5,195 nt of DNA, from positions 1 to 5,195 of the forward strand of contig JAEWYA010000060.1 of assembly GCA_023395775.1 (NCBI GenBank), given 5' to 3'. A program made the translations under genes and the position numbers. Positions 1 to 5,165 of this stretch are shown in pieces (position 1 is the stretch's first letter; each line of letters opens with the position of its first letter). The stretch is from Bacillota bacterium (lineage in GTDB: Bacteria > Bacillota > Clostridia > Oscillospirales > Oscillospiraceae). Under the pieces are notes generated by a model. The model ran no database searches and was not told the origin of the DNA. It was given only the letters and a program-made list of their open reading frames with translations.

Positions 1-21
1 CCCCCGGCCATTGGCCGGGGG
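1..21 (-). terminator. Probable intrinsic terminator hairpin, cut by window edge
   Basis: Arms CCCCCGGCC (1-9) and GGCCGGGGG (13-21) pair perfectly around a 3-base loop. The hairpin begins 14 bases past the stop of the membrane-protein gene at 36-470, where a minus-strand terminator is expected. The U-tract that would confirm it lies outside the window, so orientation is inferred from position; it could also serve a gene converging from the left. Confidence 0.55.
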
Positions 22-35
22 CGGGCTTGCACAAT

Positions 36-470
36 TTAAGAGCCGCTCTGCTCTCCGCAGTCGCGAAACAAACGGTTCCCCCGCAGAACCAGCTGGAGCT
101 TTACAAGGGTCAAAACGGCCTGTACTGCCAGCCAGCCAAATCGACCCAGCACTGCCAGCCAGCCCAGCACCAGCATGCTGAACGCGAACTGCAAAACAGA
201 AAAGCCCACAAACCATTTCCGGCATCCCGGACGAAGAGCGGGCGCTTTCCCCATGGCCCTGGTGCCGTCTGCGAAGATATATCGGCGAACCAAAAAAAAG
301 CAGATATTGAAGACGATCACCCAAAACTGGAAAAGTAGTGCTTCCAGAGGGGCGTCTGCCCCTTCGCCCCGGGCCAGCGTGGGTAAAATCGATTCTGCCA
401 GCCCGATCACTTGAAGCAGGGTCAGTGTACCGATGGGTCCGAGCTTCCGGAAAAAGCAGAGCTTCCGCAT
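36..470 (-). CDS. Small integral membrane protein, function unknown
   Basis: A 144-residue protein I do not recognise. Hydrophobic stretches at about residues 11-32, 42-61, 86-108 and 110-128 suggest up to four membrane helices. Basic residues (RR at 62-63, then K75, R80, R84 and K85) fill the central loop, and the C-terminal tail is short and polar. The ATG start is supported by a GGGAGG Shine-Dalgarno (complement of 477-482) six bases upstream. A GWLAV segment occurs twice nine residues apart (103-107 and 112-116), reflecting a short DNA repeat. It lies 50 bases downstream of hemW on the same strand with no terminator visible between them, so co-transcription is likely; a functional link to heme is not implied. 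Conserved catalytic motifs are not apparent. The reading frame is fairly secure because of the SD and hydrophobic pattern; the role is unknown. Confidence 0.72.
   Translation of the reverse strand: MRKLCFFRKLGPIGTLTLLQVIGLAESILPTLARGEGADAPLEALLFQFWVIVFNICFFLVRRYIFADGTRAMGKAPALRPGCRKWFVGFSVLQFAFSMLVLGWLAVLGRFGWLAVQAVLTLVKLQLVLRGNRLFRDCGEQSGS
124..164. repeat. 14-bp direct repeat, 27-base period, inside membrane-protein gene
   Basis: ACTGCCAGCCAGCC occurs at 124-137 and again at 151-164. The 27-base offset is exactly nine codons, so on the minus strand it gives two copies of GWLAV in the last predicted membrane segments of the 36-470 gene. It may be a small in-frame duplication or convergent coding of hydrophobic residues. 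Confidence 0.6.
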
Positions 471-520
471 AAAATTCCTCCCCGTTGTCTAAATAATGAT
501 ACACTTTTAGTTTGCCGTCC

Positions 521-1732
521 TTATCCCAGGTCCACGCGGAAATCTCCTCTGGCCCGGGCCTCCTCCCGGCGCTTTTTGTCCGCGCCAAGAGCGTCCAGCA
601 TTCCGCCGATGATCTGATTGGAGACGAGAAAGCCCTTCGGCGTCAGATGCCACCGACCGTCCTCTTCCACGGCGTAGCCCGCCTGACGGCACTCCTCCAA
701 AAAGGGCAGGAAGCAGTCGAACCGGCGGCGAAAACGGTTTTCAAACACCTTCGGGTCCAAGCCCCAAACGGTGCGCAGGCCCAGCATAAGCCACTCCGTA
801 TCCCGGTCCAGCGGCGGAATGCGCTCGTTTTCCGAAAGAAGCGGTCCGCCGGCCTTTACCCCCTCAATGTAACCCTCCAGATTCTTTTCATAGGCGTAGC
901 GCACGCTGCCGAAGTCCGAGTGGGCGCCGGGCCCGAAGCCCGCGTATTCCCCCAGCGTCCAGTATTTGAGATTGTGCCGGGACTCAAAGCCGGTCCGGGC
1001 GAAATTGGAGATCTCATACTGAAAAAAGCCGTGACGGCGGAGGTAATCCACGGTCCAGAGGTACATCTCAGCCTGCGCCTCGTCGTCCGGAAACCGCTCG
1101 CTGTCCCGCCGCTGAAAGAGCGGCGTCCCATCCTCTACCTTCAGCCCGTAACAGGACAGGTGCTGCGGGGCCAGGTCCACGGCGGCGGTCAGGTTTTTTT
1201 GCCAGGATTCCATAGATTGCCCCGGAAGGCCGTAAATCAGGTCCAGAGACAGATTTGAAAGTTTGGCCTTCCGGGCGGCCTCTACCGCCGTTTTCACCTG
1301 GGCGGCGGTGTGGATACGGCCAATGGCGCGCAGTTCGTCGTCGTCCGCGGACTGCATCCCCAGACTCAGCCGGTTGAATCCTGCCCTGCGTAGGGCGCGC
1401 AGCTCTTTAAAGTCCCCGGCGGACTCCGGGTTGGCCTCCAGCGTGATTTCTGCGTCCTTTGCGACGTGATATTTTTTTTGAATGGCCTTCAAGAGGCGCA
1501 CCAGCCGCTTGCTGCCAAGCAGTGTCGGCGTACCGCCGCCAAAATACACGCTGTCCACCACATGGCGGTCCGCGCGGGGGGCAATCTCAACTATTTGCGT
1601 CTCCAATGCCTGTACGTAAGCGTCCATCCGACTCTCCGCGCCGGACAGAGAGTAAAAATCACAGTAGTCGCATTTTTTTGCACAAAAAGGGATGTGAATG
1701 TACAGCCCCAGACTTTTTTGTTCTTTTTTCAA
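521..1732 (-). CDS. hemW: HemW-type radical SAM heme chaperone (formerly 'oxygen-independent coproporphyrinogen III oxidase-like')
   Basis: This 403-residue protein has the full HemW layout. The radical-SAM cluster motif is CAKKCDYCDF with Cys17, Cys21 and Cys24; residue 26 is Phe where true HemN has a fourth Cys. GGGTPT is at 65-70 (SAM-binding glycine motif), EANPES at 99-104, DLIYGLPGQ at 164-172, the HemW-signature HNxxYW as HNLKYW at 253-258, and GFGPGAHS at 265-272, followed by a winged-helix-like HemN C-terminal domain. HemW family members bind a [4Fe-4S] cluster, SAM and heme, and are thought to deliver heme to respiratory proteins in the cytosol or at the membrane rather than oxidise coproporphyrinogen. 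The start is taken as TTG at 1732, since a perfect AAAGGAGG lies eight bases upstream and the protein then begins just before the conserved YIHIPFC. An in-frame ATG at 1819 would add 29 non-conserved residues and lies upstream of the predicted promoter. Confidence 0.96.
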   Translation of the reverse strand: MKKEQKSLGLYIHIPFCAKKCDYCDFYSLSGAESRMDAYVQALETQIVEIAPRADRHVVDSVYFGGGTPTLLGSKRLVRLLKAIQKKYHVAKDAEITLEANPESAGDFKELRALRRAGFNRLSLGMQSADDDELRAIGRIHTAAQVKTAVEAARKAKLSNLSLDLIYGLPGQSMESWQKNLTAAVDLAPQHLSCYGLKVEDGTPLFQRRDSERFPDDEAQAEMYLWTVDYLRRHGFFQYEISNFARTGFESRHNLKYWTLGEYAGFGPGAHSDFGSVRYAYEKNLEGYIEGVKAGGPLLSENERIPPLDRDTEWLMLGLRTVWGLDPKVFENRFRRRFDCFLPFLEECRQAGYAVEEDGRWHLTPKGFLVSNQIIGGMLDALGADKKRREEARARGDFRVDLG

Positions 1733-1740
1733 GGCGGCGG

Positions 1741-1748
1741 CCTCCTTT
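1741..1748 (-). promoter_or_regulatory. Shine-Dalgarno site fixing the hemW TTG start
   Basis: The complement reads AAAGGAGG, near-perfect pairing to the 16S 3' end, with an eight-base spacer to TTG at 1732-1730. This decides for the TTG over the upstream in-frame ATG at 1819, before which I see no comparable SD. Confidence 0.85.
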
Positions 1749-1773
1749 GAAGGTAAAATACACTCGTAAAAAC

Positions 1774-1802
1774 ATTCTATATTTTTTACACCTGTTTTGC
1801 AA
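1774..1802 (-). promoter_or_regulatory. Candidate sigma-A promoter of hemW
   Basis: On the minus strand TTGCAA (1802-1797) is separated by 17 bases from TAGAAT (1779-1774). The predicted start near 1767 leaves a leader of about 35 bases before the TTG and includes the SD. Both hexamers deviate from consensus by two bases or fewer. The surrounding DNA is AT-rich compared with the flanking genes. Confidence 0.5.
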
Positions 1803-1914
1803 GGCAGTGTGGCTTTCATGCTTTTTCAGTTTATCATAGCGACTTTCCTCAATCAAGGCGCTGAATGCAATCGGGACAAATATTCGCGCACTCTTGGAAG
1901 TCGTGCCGGAAAAT

Positions 1915-1945
1915 GCGCCCGCGGACAATCAATGTCCGCGGGCGC
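1915..1945 (-). terminator. Strong hairpin after the thioesterase gene, probable terminator
   Basis: Perfect 13-bp arms, GCGCCCGCGGACA (1915-1927) and TGTCCGCGGGCGC (1933-1945), enclose a five-base loop. The stem starts 21 bases past the thioesterase stop. On the minus strand it is preceded by an A-rich tract and followed by ATTTT, a short U-run; on the plus strand the following bases are only moderately T-rich. I therefore assign it to the minus strand as the boundary between the thioesterase and hemW transcripts, with the caveat that the U-tract is weak. Confidence 0.65.
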
Positions 1946-1966
1946 TGAATCGTTTGTTTGTACCGA

Positions 1967-2371
1967 TCACTCCGTACCGATGCAAAAAAAGGTGAAGCTG
2001 CCGGTGGCCAGCAGCTTGCCGGTTGCCTCGGCGGTGATATCCACGTTGACAAGGCAGGTTGTCTTCCCCCGGTGCACCACGGTCCCGACGGCGACCGCAG
2101 TTCCCTCTTTAATATTGGACAGATAATTCATGGAGCTGTTCTGGGTCACGTAAATCCGTCCGTCAGAGTGAGCGGCGGAGCCGGCGGAGCTGTCCGCCAT
2201 GGTATACAGCGCGCCGCCATGGAGCATTCCAATGGGATTTGTACTCTCTGGCCGCAGCGTCAGGCGGCACTCGGCCCGGTCTTTCTCCAATACGCTGAGT
2301 TCTATAAAATTATAGGTCGTAAAGCGGTTTAGATTGAGCCGTTTGTTTTTGATCTCTTCCAGTGTTGGCAT
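1967..2371 (-). CDS. PaaI-family hotdog-fold thioesterase
   Basis: A 134-residue single-domain protein, the usual size for PaaI/YbgC-like acyl-CoA thioesterases. The diagnostic segment NPIGMLHGG (45-53) followed by Asp60 in YTMADSSAG matches the hotdog signature N-x2-G-x2-HGG with the catalytic acidic residue on the long central helix. The C-terminal half (about 75-130) has the family's beta-strand pattern, including EGTAVAVGTVVHRGKTT. Enzymes of this family hydrolyse acyl- or aryl-CoA thioesters in the cytosol, generally as tetramers; the actual substrate cannot be read from the sequence. The ATG at 2371 has a GAGGAG Shine-Dalgarno (complement of 2379-2384) seven bases upstream. The gene diverges from the metal-resistance operon and appears monocistronic, with its own promoter and a downstream hairpin. 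I see no sign that it shares the metal function. Confidence 0.92.
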   Translation of the reverse strand: MPTLEEIKNKRLNLNRFTTYNFIELSVLEKDRAECRLTLRPESTNPIGMLHGGALYTMADSSAGSAAHSDGRIYVTQNSSMNYLSNIKEGTAVAVGTVVHRGKTTCLVNVDITAEATGKLLATGSFTFFCIGTE

Positions 2372-2393
2372 AGATTTTCTCCTCGCCTTTTTT

Positions 2394-2422
2394 TATATAT
2401 AAAATAGTTTACCACATTTCAA
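2394..2422 (-). promoter_or_regulatory. Candidate sigma-A promoter of the thioesterase gene
   Basis: On the minus strand TTGAAA (2422-2417) and TATATA (2399-2394) are spaced 17 bases apart. The predicted start near 2387 gives a very short leader of about 16 bases that just includes the GAGGAG SD. The area is strongly AT-rich, so shifted alternatives for the -10 element exist. Confidence 0.6.
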
Positions 2423-2451
2423 AATTTTTTTCCACACTTTTGTAAAAGGGG

Positions 2452-2479
2452 TTGACAAACGGAGCCGACAGAATATAAT
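2452..2479 (+). promoter_or_regulatory. Consensus sigma-A promoter of the metal-resistance operon
   Basis: TTGACA (2452-2457) and TATAAT (2474-2479) are both perfect consensus hexamers with a 16-base spacer. The start of transcription is predicted near 2486, inside the operator that follows. A strong core promoter with an operator over the start site is typical of genes held off by a repressor and released by metal. Confidence 0.88.
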
Positions 2480-2483
2480 GAAC

Positions 2484-2511
2484 ATATGAACAATCGTTCA
2501 ACTGTTCATAT
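2484..2511. promoter_or_regulatory. ArsR/SmtB-type operator with three half-sites
   Basis: The core TGAA-N6-TTCA (2487-2500) matches the classic half-site arrangement bound by SmtB/CzrA/CadC-type repressors. A second, wider palindrome overlaps it: ATATGAACA (2484-2492) and TGTTCATAT (2503-2511), perfect over nine bases with a ten-base spacer. The two share their left half-site and differ in centre by four bases. The element begins five bases after the -10 box and ends against the SD, so a bound repressor would block transcription initiation. The repressor encoded next door is the obvious ligand; this is inferred, not shown. Confidence 0.8.
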
Positions 2512-2519
2512 AAAGGAGG
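2512..2519 (+). promoter_or_regulatory. Shine-Dalgarno site fixing the repressor start
   Basis: AAAGGAGG lies eight bases before ATG at 2528. It favours that start over the in-frame ATG at 2486, which falls within the operator and at the predicted transcription start. Confidence 0.88.
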
Positions 2520-2527
2520 ACTGCTGC

Positions 2528-2890
2528 ATGGAAGACCGCTATAACGCCGATATCTGCGATCTCATCAATGTTCACGAGGATCTCGTAAAAAAGGTCCGGA
2601 GCGAGCTGCCCAGCGAGGACACGCTTTACGACCTGACGGAGCTGTTCCGAATTTTCGGTGATTCCACAAGAATCCGCATTCTGTACGTGCTCTCCGCGTC
2701 GGAGATGTGCGTATGCGACATTGCGGCCTTGTTGGGAATGACCCAGTCCGCCATTTCGCACCAGCTGAAGGCATTAAAGAACGCGCGGCTGGTAAAGTCC
2801 CGCCGGGAGGGAAAAACCGTGTTTTACTCCCTGGCGGACAGCCATGTGCGCACCATCATTGACCAGGGAATGGAGCATGTCTCAGAGTGA
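2528..2890 (+). CDS. ArsR/SmtB-family metal-sensing repressor (CadC/CzrA/SmtB-like)
   Basis: A 120-residue winged-helix repressor, standard family size. The core runs from FGDSTRIRIL (43-52) through the helix-turn-helix (about 63-85, recognition helix around QSAISHQLKAL) to the wing REGKTVFYSL (93-102). Two kinds of metal ligand are visible. The alpha-5 set is Asp104, His106, His117 and Glu120, exactly the DxH-x10-HxxE pattern of SmtB and, with His for Glu, CzrA. The alpha-3N set is Cys61 and Cys63 in MCVCDIA, as in the CVCD motif of CadC, with Cys10 and perhaps His16 in the N-terminal arm as partners. In this family metal binding weakens DNA binding, derepressing the operon. It is first in the operon, controls its own promoter by inference, and is followed after 62 bases by the HMA protein. 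Sensing of Zn2+ and/or Cd2+/Pb2+ is likely; which metal dominates cannot be settled here. Confidence 0.94.
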   Translation: MEDRYNADICDLINVHEDLVKKVRSELPSEDTLYDLTELFRIFGDSTRIRILYVLSASEMCVCDIAALLGMTQSAISHQLKALKNARLVKSRREGKTVFYSLADSHVRTIIDQGMEHVSE

Positions 2891-2907
2891 GTTTGAATCC
2901 TGCGCGC

Positions 2908-2923
2908 TTCCGCCCAGGCGGAA
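2908..2923. repeat. Short intercistronic inverted repeat
   Basis: TTCCGCC (2908-2914) and GGCGGAA (2917-2923) form a perfect seven-base inverted repeat with a two-base centre; as RNA, six pairs with a CCAG loop. It lies between the repressor stop and the HMA-protein SD. No U-run follows, so it is not a terminator; it might affect mRNA stability or be chance. Confidence 0.4.
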
Positions 2924-2940
2924 CTGAAAAATACATGTTC

Positions 2941-2946
2941 GGAGGG
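2941..2946 (+). promoter_or_regulatory. Shine-Dalgarno site fixing the HMA-protein start
   Basis: GGAGGG lies seven bases before ATG at 2953. The frame stays open upstream to a GTG at 2887 that overlaps the repressor stop, but only a weak GGAG stands before that codon at poor spacing, and the extra residues do not resemble the HMA fold. Confidence 0.8.
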
Positions 2947-2952
2947 TTTTTT

Positions 2953-3171
2953 ATGAAAAAGCGTTTTACACTTACCGATTTGGACTGTGCCAACTGCGCC
3001 GCGAAAATGGAGGACGCCATCAAAAAAATTGACGGCGTCAACGACGCCGTCGTCAGCTTTATGGCCCAGAAATTGACGCTGGACGCGGACGACGACCGGT
3101 TCGACGCGATTTTAGACGAGGTGGTCCGGATTTGCCGGAAGGTGGAGCCGGATTGTGTGATCAATCGCTGA
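2953..3171 (+). CDS. Stand-alone HMA (heavy-metal-associated) domain protein, probable Zn/Cd metallochaperone or detached pump domain
   Basis: A 72-residue protein made of one HMA domain with the ferredoxin-like beta-alpha-beta-beta-alpha-beta pattern. The metal loop is DLDCANCAAKME with Asp11, Cys12 and Cys15. The Asp before the first Cys is characteristic of the N-terminal domains of ZntA/CadA pumps, where Asp plus two Cys bind Zn2+, Cd2+ or Pb2+, and differs from the Met-Thr-Cys loop of copper chaperones. The segment IDGVNDAVVSFMAQKLTL (26-43) is the usual turn into strands 2 and 3. Two further cysteines, 61 and 68, lie near the C-terminus. The gene sits between the repressor and an ATPase that lacks this very domain, so I infer that it acts with that pump in the cytosol, delivering metal or regulating turnover. 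The ATG start follows from the SD at 2941-2946. Copper chaperone is the main alternative and is less likely given the loop. Confidence 0.9.
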   Translation: MKKRFTLTDLDCANCAAKMEDAIKKIDGVNDAVVSFMAQKLTLDADDDRFDAILDEVVRICRKVEPDCVINR

Positions 3172-3249
3172 TGGAATGAAAAGGACGTTTTGGGATCGGA
3201 TCGCCGGGGCCCACGATTTATCCCAGCGGGCATCGCGGCTGAGCCAAAA

Positions 3250-3262
3250 CCGGCGCGGCCGG
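3250..3262. repeat. Small GC hairpin just before the ATPase SD
   Basis: CCGGC (3250-3254) and GCCGG (3258-3262) can pair around a three-base loop, ending a few bases before the AGGGAG Shine-Dalgarno (3266-3271) of the ATPase. It could modulate translation relative to the upstream gene, but a five-pair stem in GC-rich DNA may be chance. The rest of the 107-base gap between the HMA and ATPase genes shows no recognisable element. Confidence 0.3.
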
Positions 3263-3278
3263 AAAAGGGAGCGTTTGT

Positions 3279-5165
3279 ATGAGTAAAAAACAAAAGAAAA
3301 TGCTGATTCGTATTTTAACCGCAGCCGGATTGCTGATCGCCGTCCATTTCCTGCCGCTGACGGGGCTTGCACAGGCGCTGTGCTATTTGGTTCCCTATGC
3401 GATGATTGGCTGGGATATTCTGTGGAAGGCGGTGCGCAACATCGCCAGGGGACAGGTTTTTGACGAAAACTTCCTGATGGCCCTCGCCACGGTGGGAGCC
3501 TTTGGCACCGGCGAATACGCCGAAGCCGTGTTTGTCATGCTCTTCTATCAGGTGGGAGAGCTGTTTCAGGACTATGCGGTGGGCAAGTCCCGACAGTCTA
3601 TTGCGTCTCTTATGGACATCCGGCCCGACAGCGCCAATGTGGAGCGGGACGGTGTGATTACCACGGAGGACCCGGAGGACGTGGCCGTGGGGGAAACCGT
3701 TGTGGTAAAGCCGGGCGAACGGGTCCCCCTGGACGGCGTGGTGATCGACGGGACATCCACGCTGGATACCGCCGCCCTCACCGGCGAAGCTGTTCCCCGG
3801 GATATCGCCGTGGGCGATCCCATTCTCAGCGGCTGCGTGAATCAGCGGGGCGTGCTTCGTGTCCGGGTGACGAAACCTGCCGGAGAGTCCACGGTCTCAA
3901 AAATTCTGGAAATGGTGGAAAATGCCGGGGAGCGCAAGTCCCGCAGTGAAAACTTCATTACCCGCTTTGCCCGGTACTACACCCCCTGCGTGGTAATGGC
4001 GGCGGCGCTGCTGTTTCTGCTGCCCACGCTGGCGCTGGCAGTCCTGTCCACTCCGCCGGCGTTTCTCTATGGGACGGTATGGAGCGATTGGCTCCACCGG
4101 GCGCTGATTTTTCTGGTGATCTCCTGCCCCTGCGCGCTGGTAATCTCCATACCTCTCAGCTTTTTCGGCGGCATAGGCGGCGCGTCCAGATGCGGCATCT
4201 TGGTGAAGGGTGGTAACTATCTGGAGGCTCTTGCTGGGACGCAGACCGTGGTTTTCGATAAGACCGGCACTTTGACAAAGGGTACCTTCTCCGTCACCGC
4301 CATCCACCCCGAGGAGGGATATTCCAAAGAACAGGTGCTGGAATGGGTGGCCCTGGCGGAGCAGTTTTCCGACCATCCCATTTCCAAGTCCCTGCGGGCG
4401 ACCTGCCCGGCCCGAATGGAGGAGTCCCGGGCCGAGGAGGTGGAGGAGATTTCCGGACACGGCGTCCGGGCGAAAGTCGATGGTCGCGGAGTCTGCGTGG
4501 GCAATGCGCGGCTGATGGAGCGGGAGAATGTGAAGTGGCTCCCCTGCGAGCTGCCCGGCACCATCGTCCACGTGACGGTGGACGGGTTCTACGCCGGACA
4601 TATTGTGATCTCCGATGAGATAAAGCCGGATGCAAAAGCGGCCATTGCGGATTTGAAAGCCAATGGCGTCAAAAAGACCGTGATGCTCACCGGAGACGCA
4701 AAGGCAGTGGCGGAAGCCGTGGCCAAGGAGCTGGGTGTGGATGAATTTCATGCGGAGCTGCTGCCCGCCGACAAAGTGAATTTGACGGAGAGCCTTCTCA
4801 AAAGCGAGGGCGGCAAGCTGGCCTTTGTGGGCGACGGGATCAACGACGCGCCGGTCCTGACCCGCGCCGATATCGGCATTGCCATGGGAGCCATGGGCGC
4901 CGACGCGGCCATTGAGGCGGCGGATGTGGTGCTGATGGATGACCGACCGGACAAGATCGCCGCCGCCATACGAATTTCCCGCAAGACGCTGCGCATTGTC
5001 CGCCAGAACATTGCCTTTGCGCTGGGTGTGAAGGCGCTGGTGCTGATTTTGGGCGCTTTTGGCATGGCCAACATGTGGGAGGCGGTGTTTGCCGATGTGG
5101 GCGTGGCATTCCTTGCGATTTTGAATGCCATGCGGGCCATGCGGGTCCGGCAATCCGGCCAATAA
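3279..5165 (+). CDS. cadA: P1B-2-type Zn2+/Cd2+/Pb2+ efflux ATPase lacking the N-terminal HMA domain
   Basis: A 628-residue P-type ATPase that uses ATP to export divalent soft metals across the cytoplasmic membrane. Predicted helices are MA/MB at about 8-50, M1/M2 at 62-97, M3 at 233-256, M4 at 272-296, M5 at 575-595 and M6 at 598-617. Catalytic motifs are complete: actuator TGE at 168-170, phosphorylation site DKTGT with Asp327, nucleotide-binding HP at 366-367, TGD at 471-473 and GDGIND at 518-523. The ion-site CPC is at 283-285 in M4. Lys585 in M5 and Asp606 in M6, within KALVLIL and FADVG, are the P1B-2 signature shared with ZntA and CadA, arguing against a copper pump. The protein starts almost directly at the first helix; the usual HMA domain is encoded separately just upstream. 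The ATG start has AGGGAG seven bases before it, and a stop at 3240-3242 in frame excludes an N-terminal extension into the gap. cadA is used in the broad sense; zntA would be equally fair. Confidence 0.97.
   Translation: MSKKQKKMLIRILTAAGLLIAVHFLPLTGLAQALCYLVPYAMIGWDILWKAVRNIARGQVFDENFLMALATVGAFGTGEYAEAVFVMLFYQVGELFQDYAVGKSRQSIASLMDIRPDSANVERDGVITTEDPEDVAVGETVVVKPGERVPLDGVVIDGTSTLDTAALTGEAVPRDIAVGDPILSGCVNQRGVLRVRVTKPAGESTVSKILEMVENAGERKSRSENFITRFARYYTPCVVMAAALLFLLPTLALAVLSTPPAFLYGTVWSDWLHRALIFLVISCPCALVISIPLSFFGGIGGASRCGILVKGGNYLEALAGTQTVVFDKTGTLTKGTFSVTAIHPEEGYSKEQVLEWVALAEQFSDHPISKSLRATCPARMEESRAEEVEEISGHGVRAKVDGRGVCVGNARLMERENVKWLPCELPGTIVHVTVDGFYAGHIVISDEIKPDAKAAIADLKANGVKKTVMLTGDAKAVAEAVAKELGVDEFHAELLPADKVNLTESLLKSEGGKLAFVGDGINDAPVLTRADIGIAMGAMGADAAIEAADVVLMDDRPDKIAAAIRISRKTLRIVRQNIAFALGVKALVLILGAFGMANMWEAVFADVGVAFLAILNAMRAMRVRQSGQ

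Noticed and set aside
300..540. Third minus-strand frame that reads protein-like across the hemW end and the 50-base gap (for example WDKDGKLKVYHYLDNGEEF)
   Set aside because: It has no usable start or SD, overlaps hemW and the membrane-protein gene in a different frame, and soon becomes Arg/Gly/Pro-rich, as expected of a shadow frame. A frameshifted relic is possible but unsupported.
512..1258. Long plus-strand open frame of 248 codons opposite hemW
   Set aside because: It is entirely antisense to a well-supported hemW, has no recognisable motif, and is explained by GC-rich codon usage on the other strand.
521..1732. Coproporphyrinogen III dehydrogenase (HemN) as the product
   Set aside because: The cluster motif has only three cysteines with Phe at position 26, and HNLKYW is present; both mark HemW rather than catalytic HemN.
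2887..2952. GTG start at 2887 overlapping the repressor stop, extending the HMA protein by 22 residues
   Set aside because: The weak GGAG before it is 11 bases away, while ATG 2953 has GGAGGG at seven bases and gives a start right at the HMA fold. The four-base overlap is probably coincidence.
3172..3278. A small gene or regulatory RNA in the gap before the ATPase
   Set aside because: Only a five-pair hairpin is visible; there is no SD-led reading frame, promoter or riboswitch-like architecture that I can support.
3897..5162. 421-codon minus-strand open frame opposite the ATPase
   Set aside because: It is antisense to a complete P-type ATPase with all motifs intact; its His/Gly/Gln-rich composition is typical of a mirror frame.
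3279..5165. Copper-exporting P1B-1 ATPase (CopA)
   Set aside because: The M5 Lys585 and M6 Asp606 match P1B-2 pumps; the Asn/Tyr and Met/Ser-type signatures of CopA are not seen, and the linked HMA loop and repressor are of Zn/Cd type.
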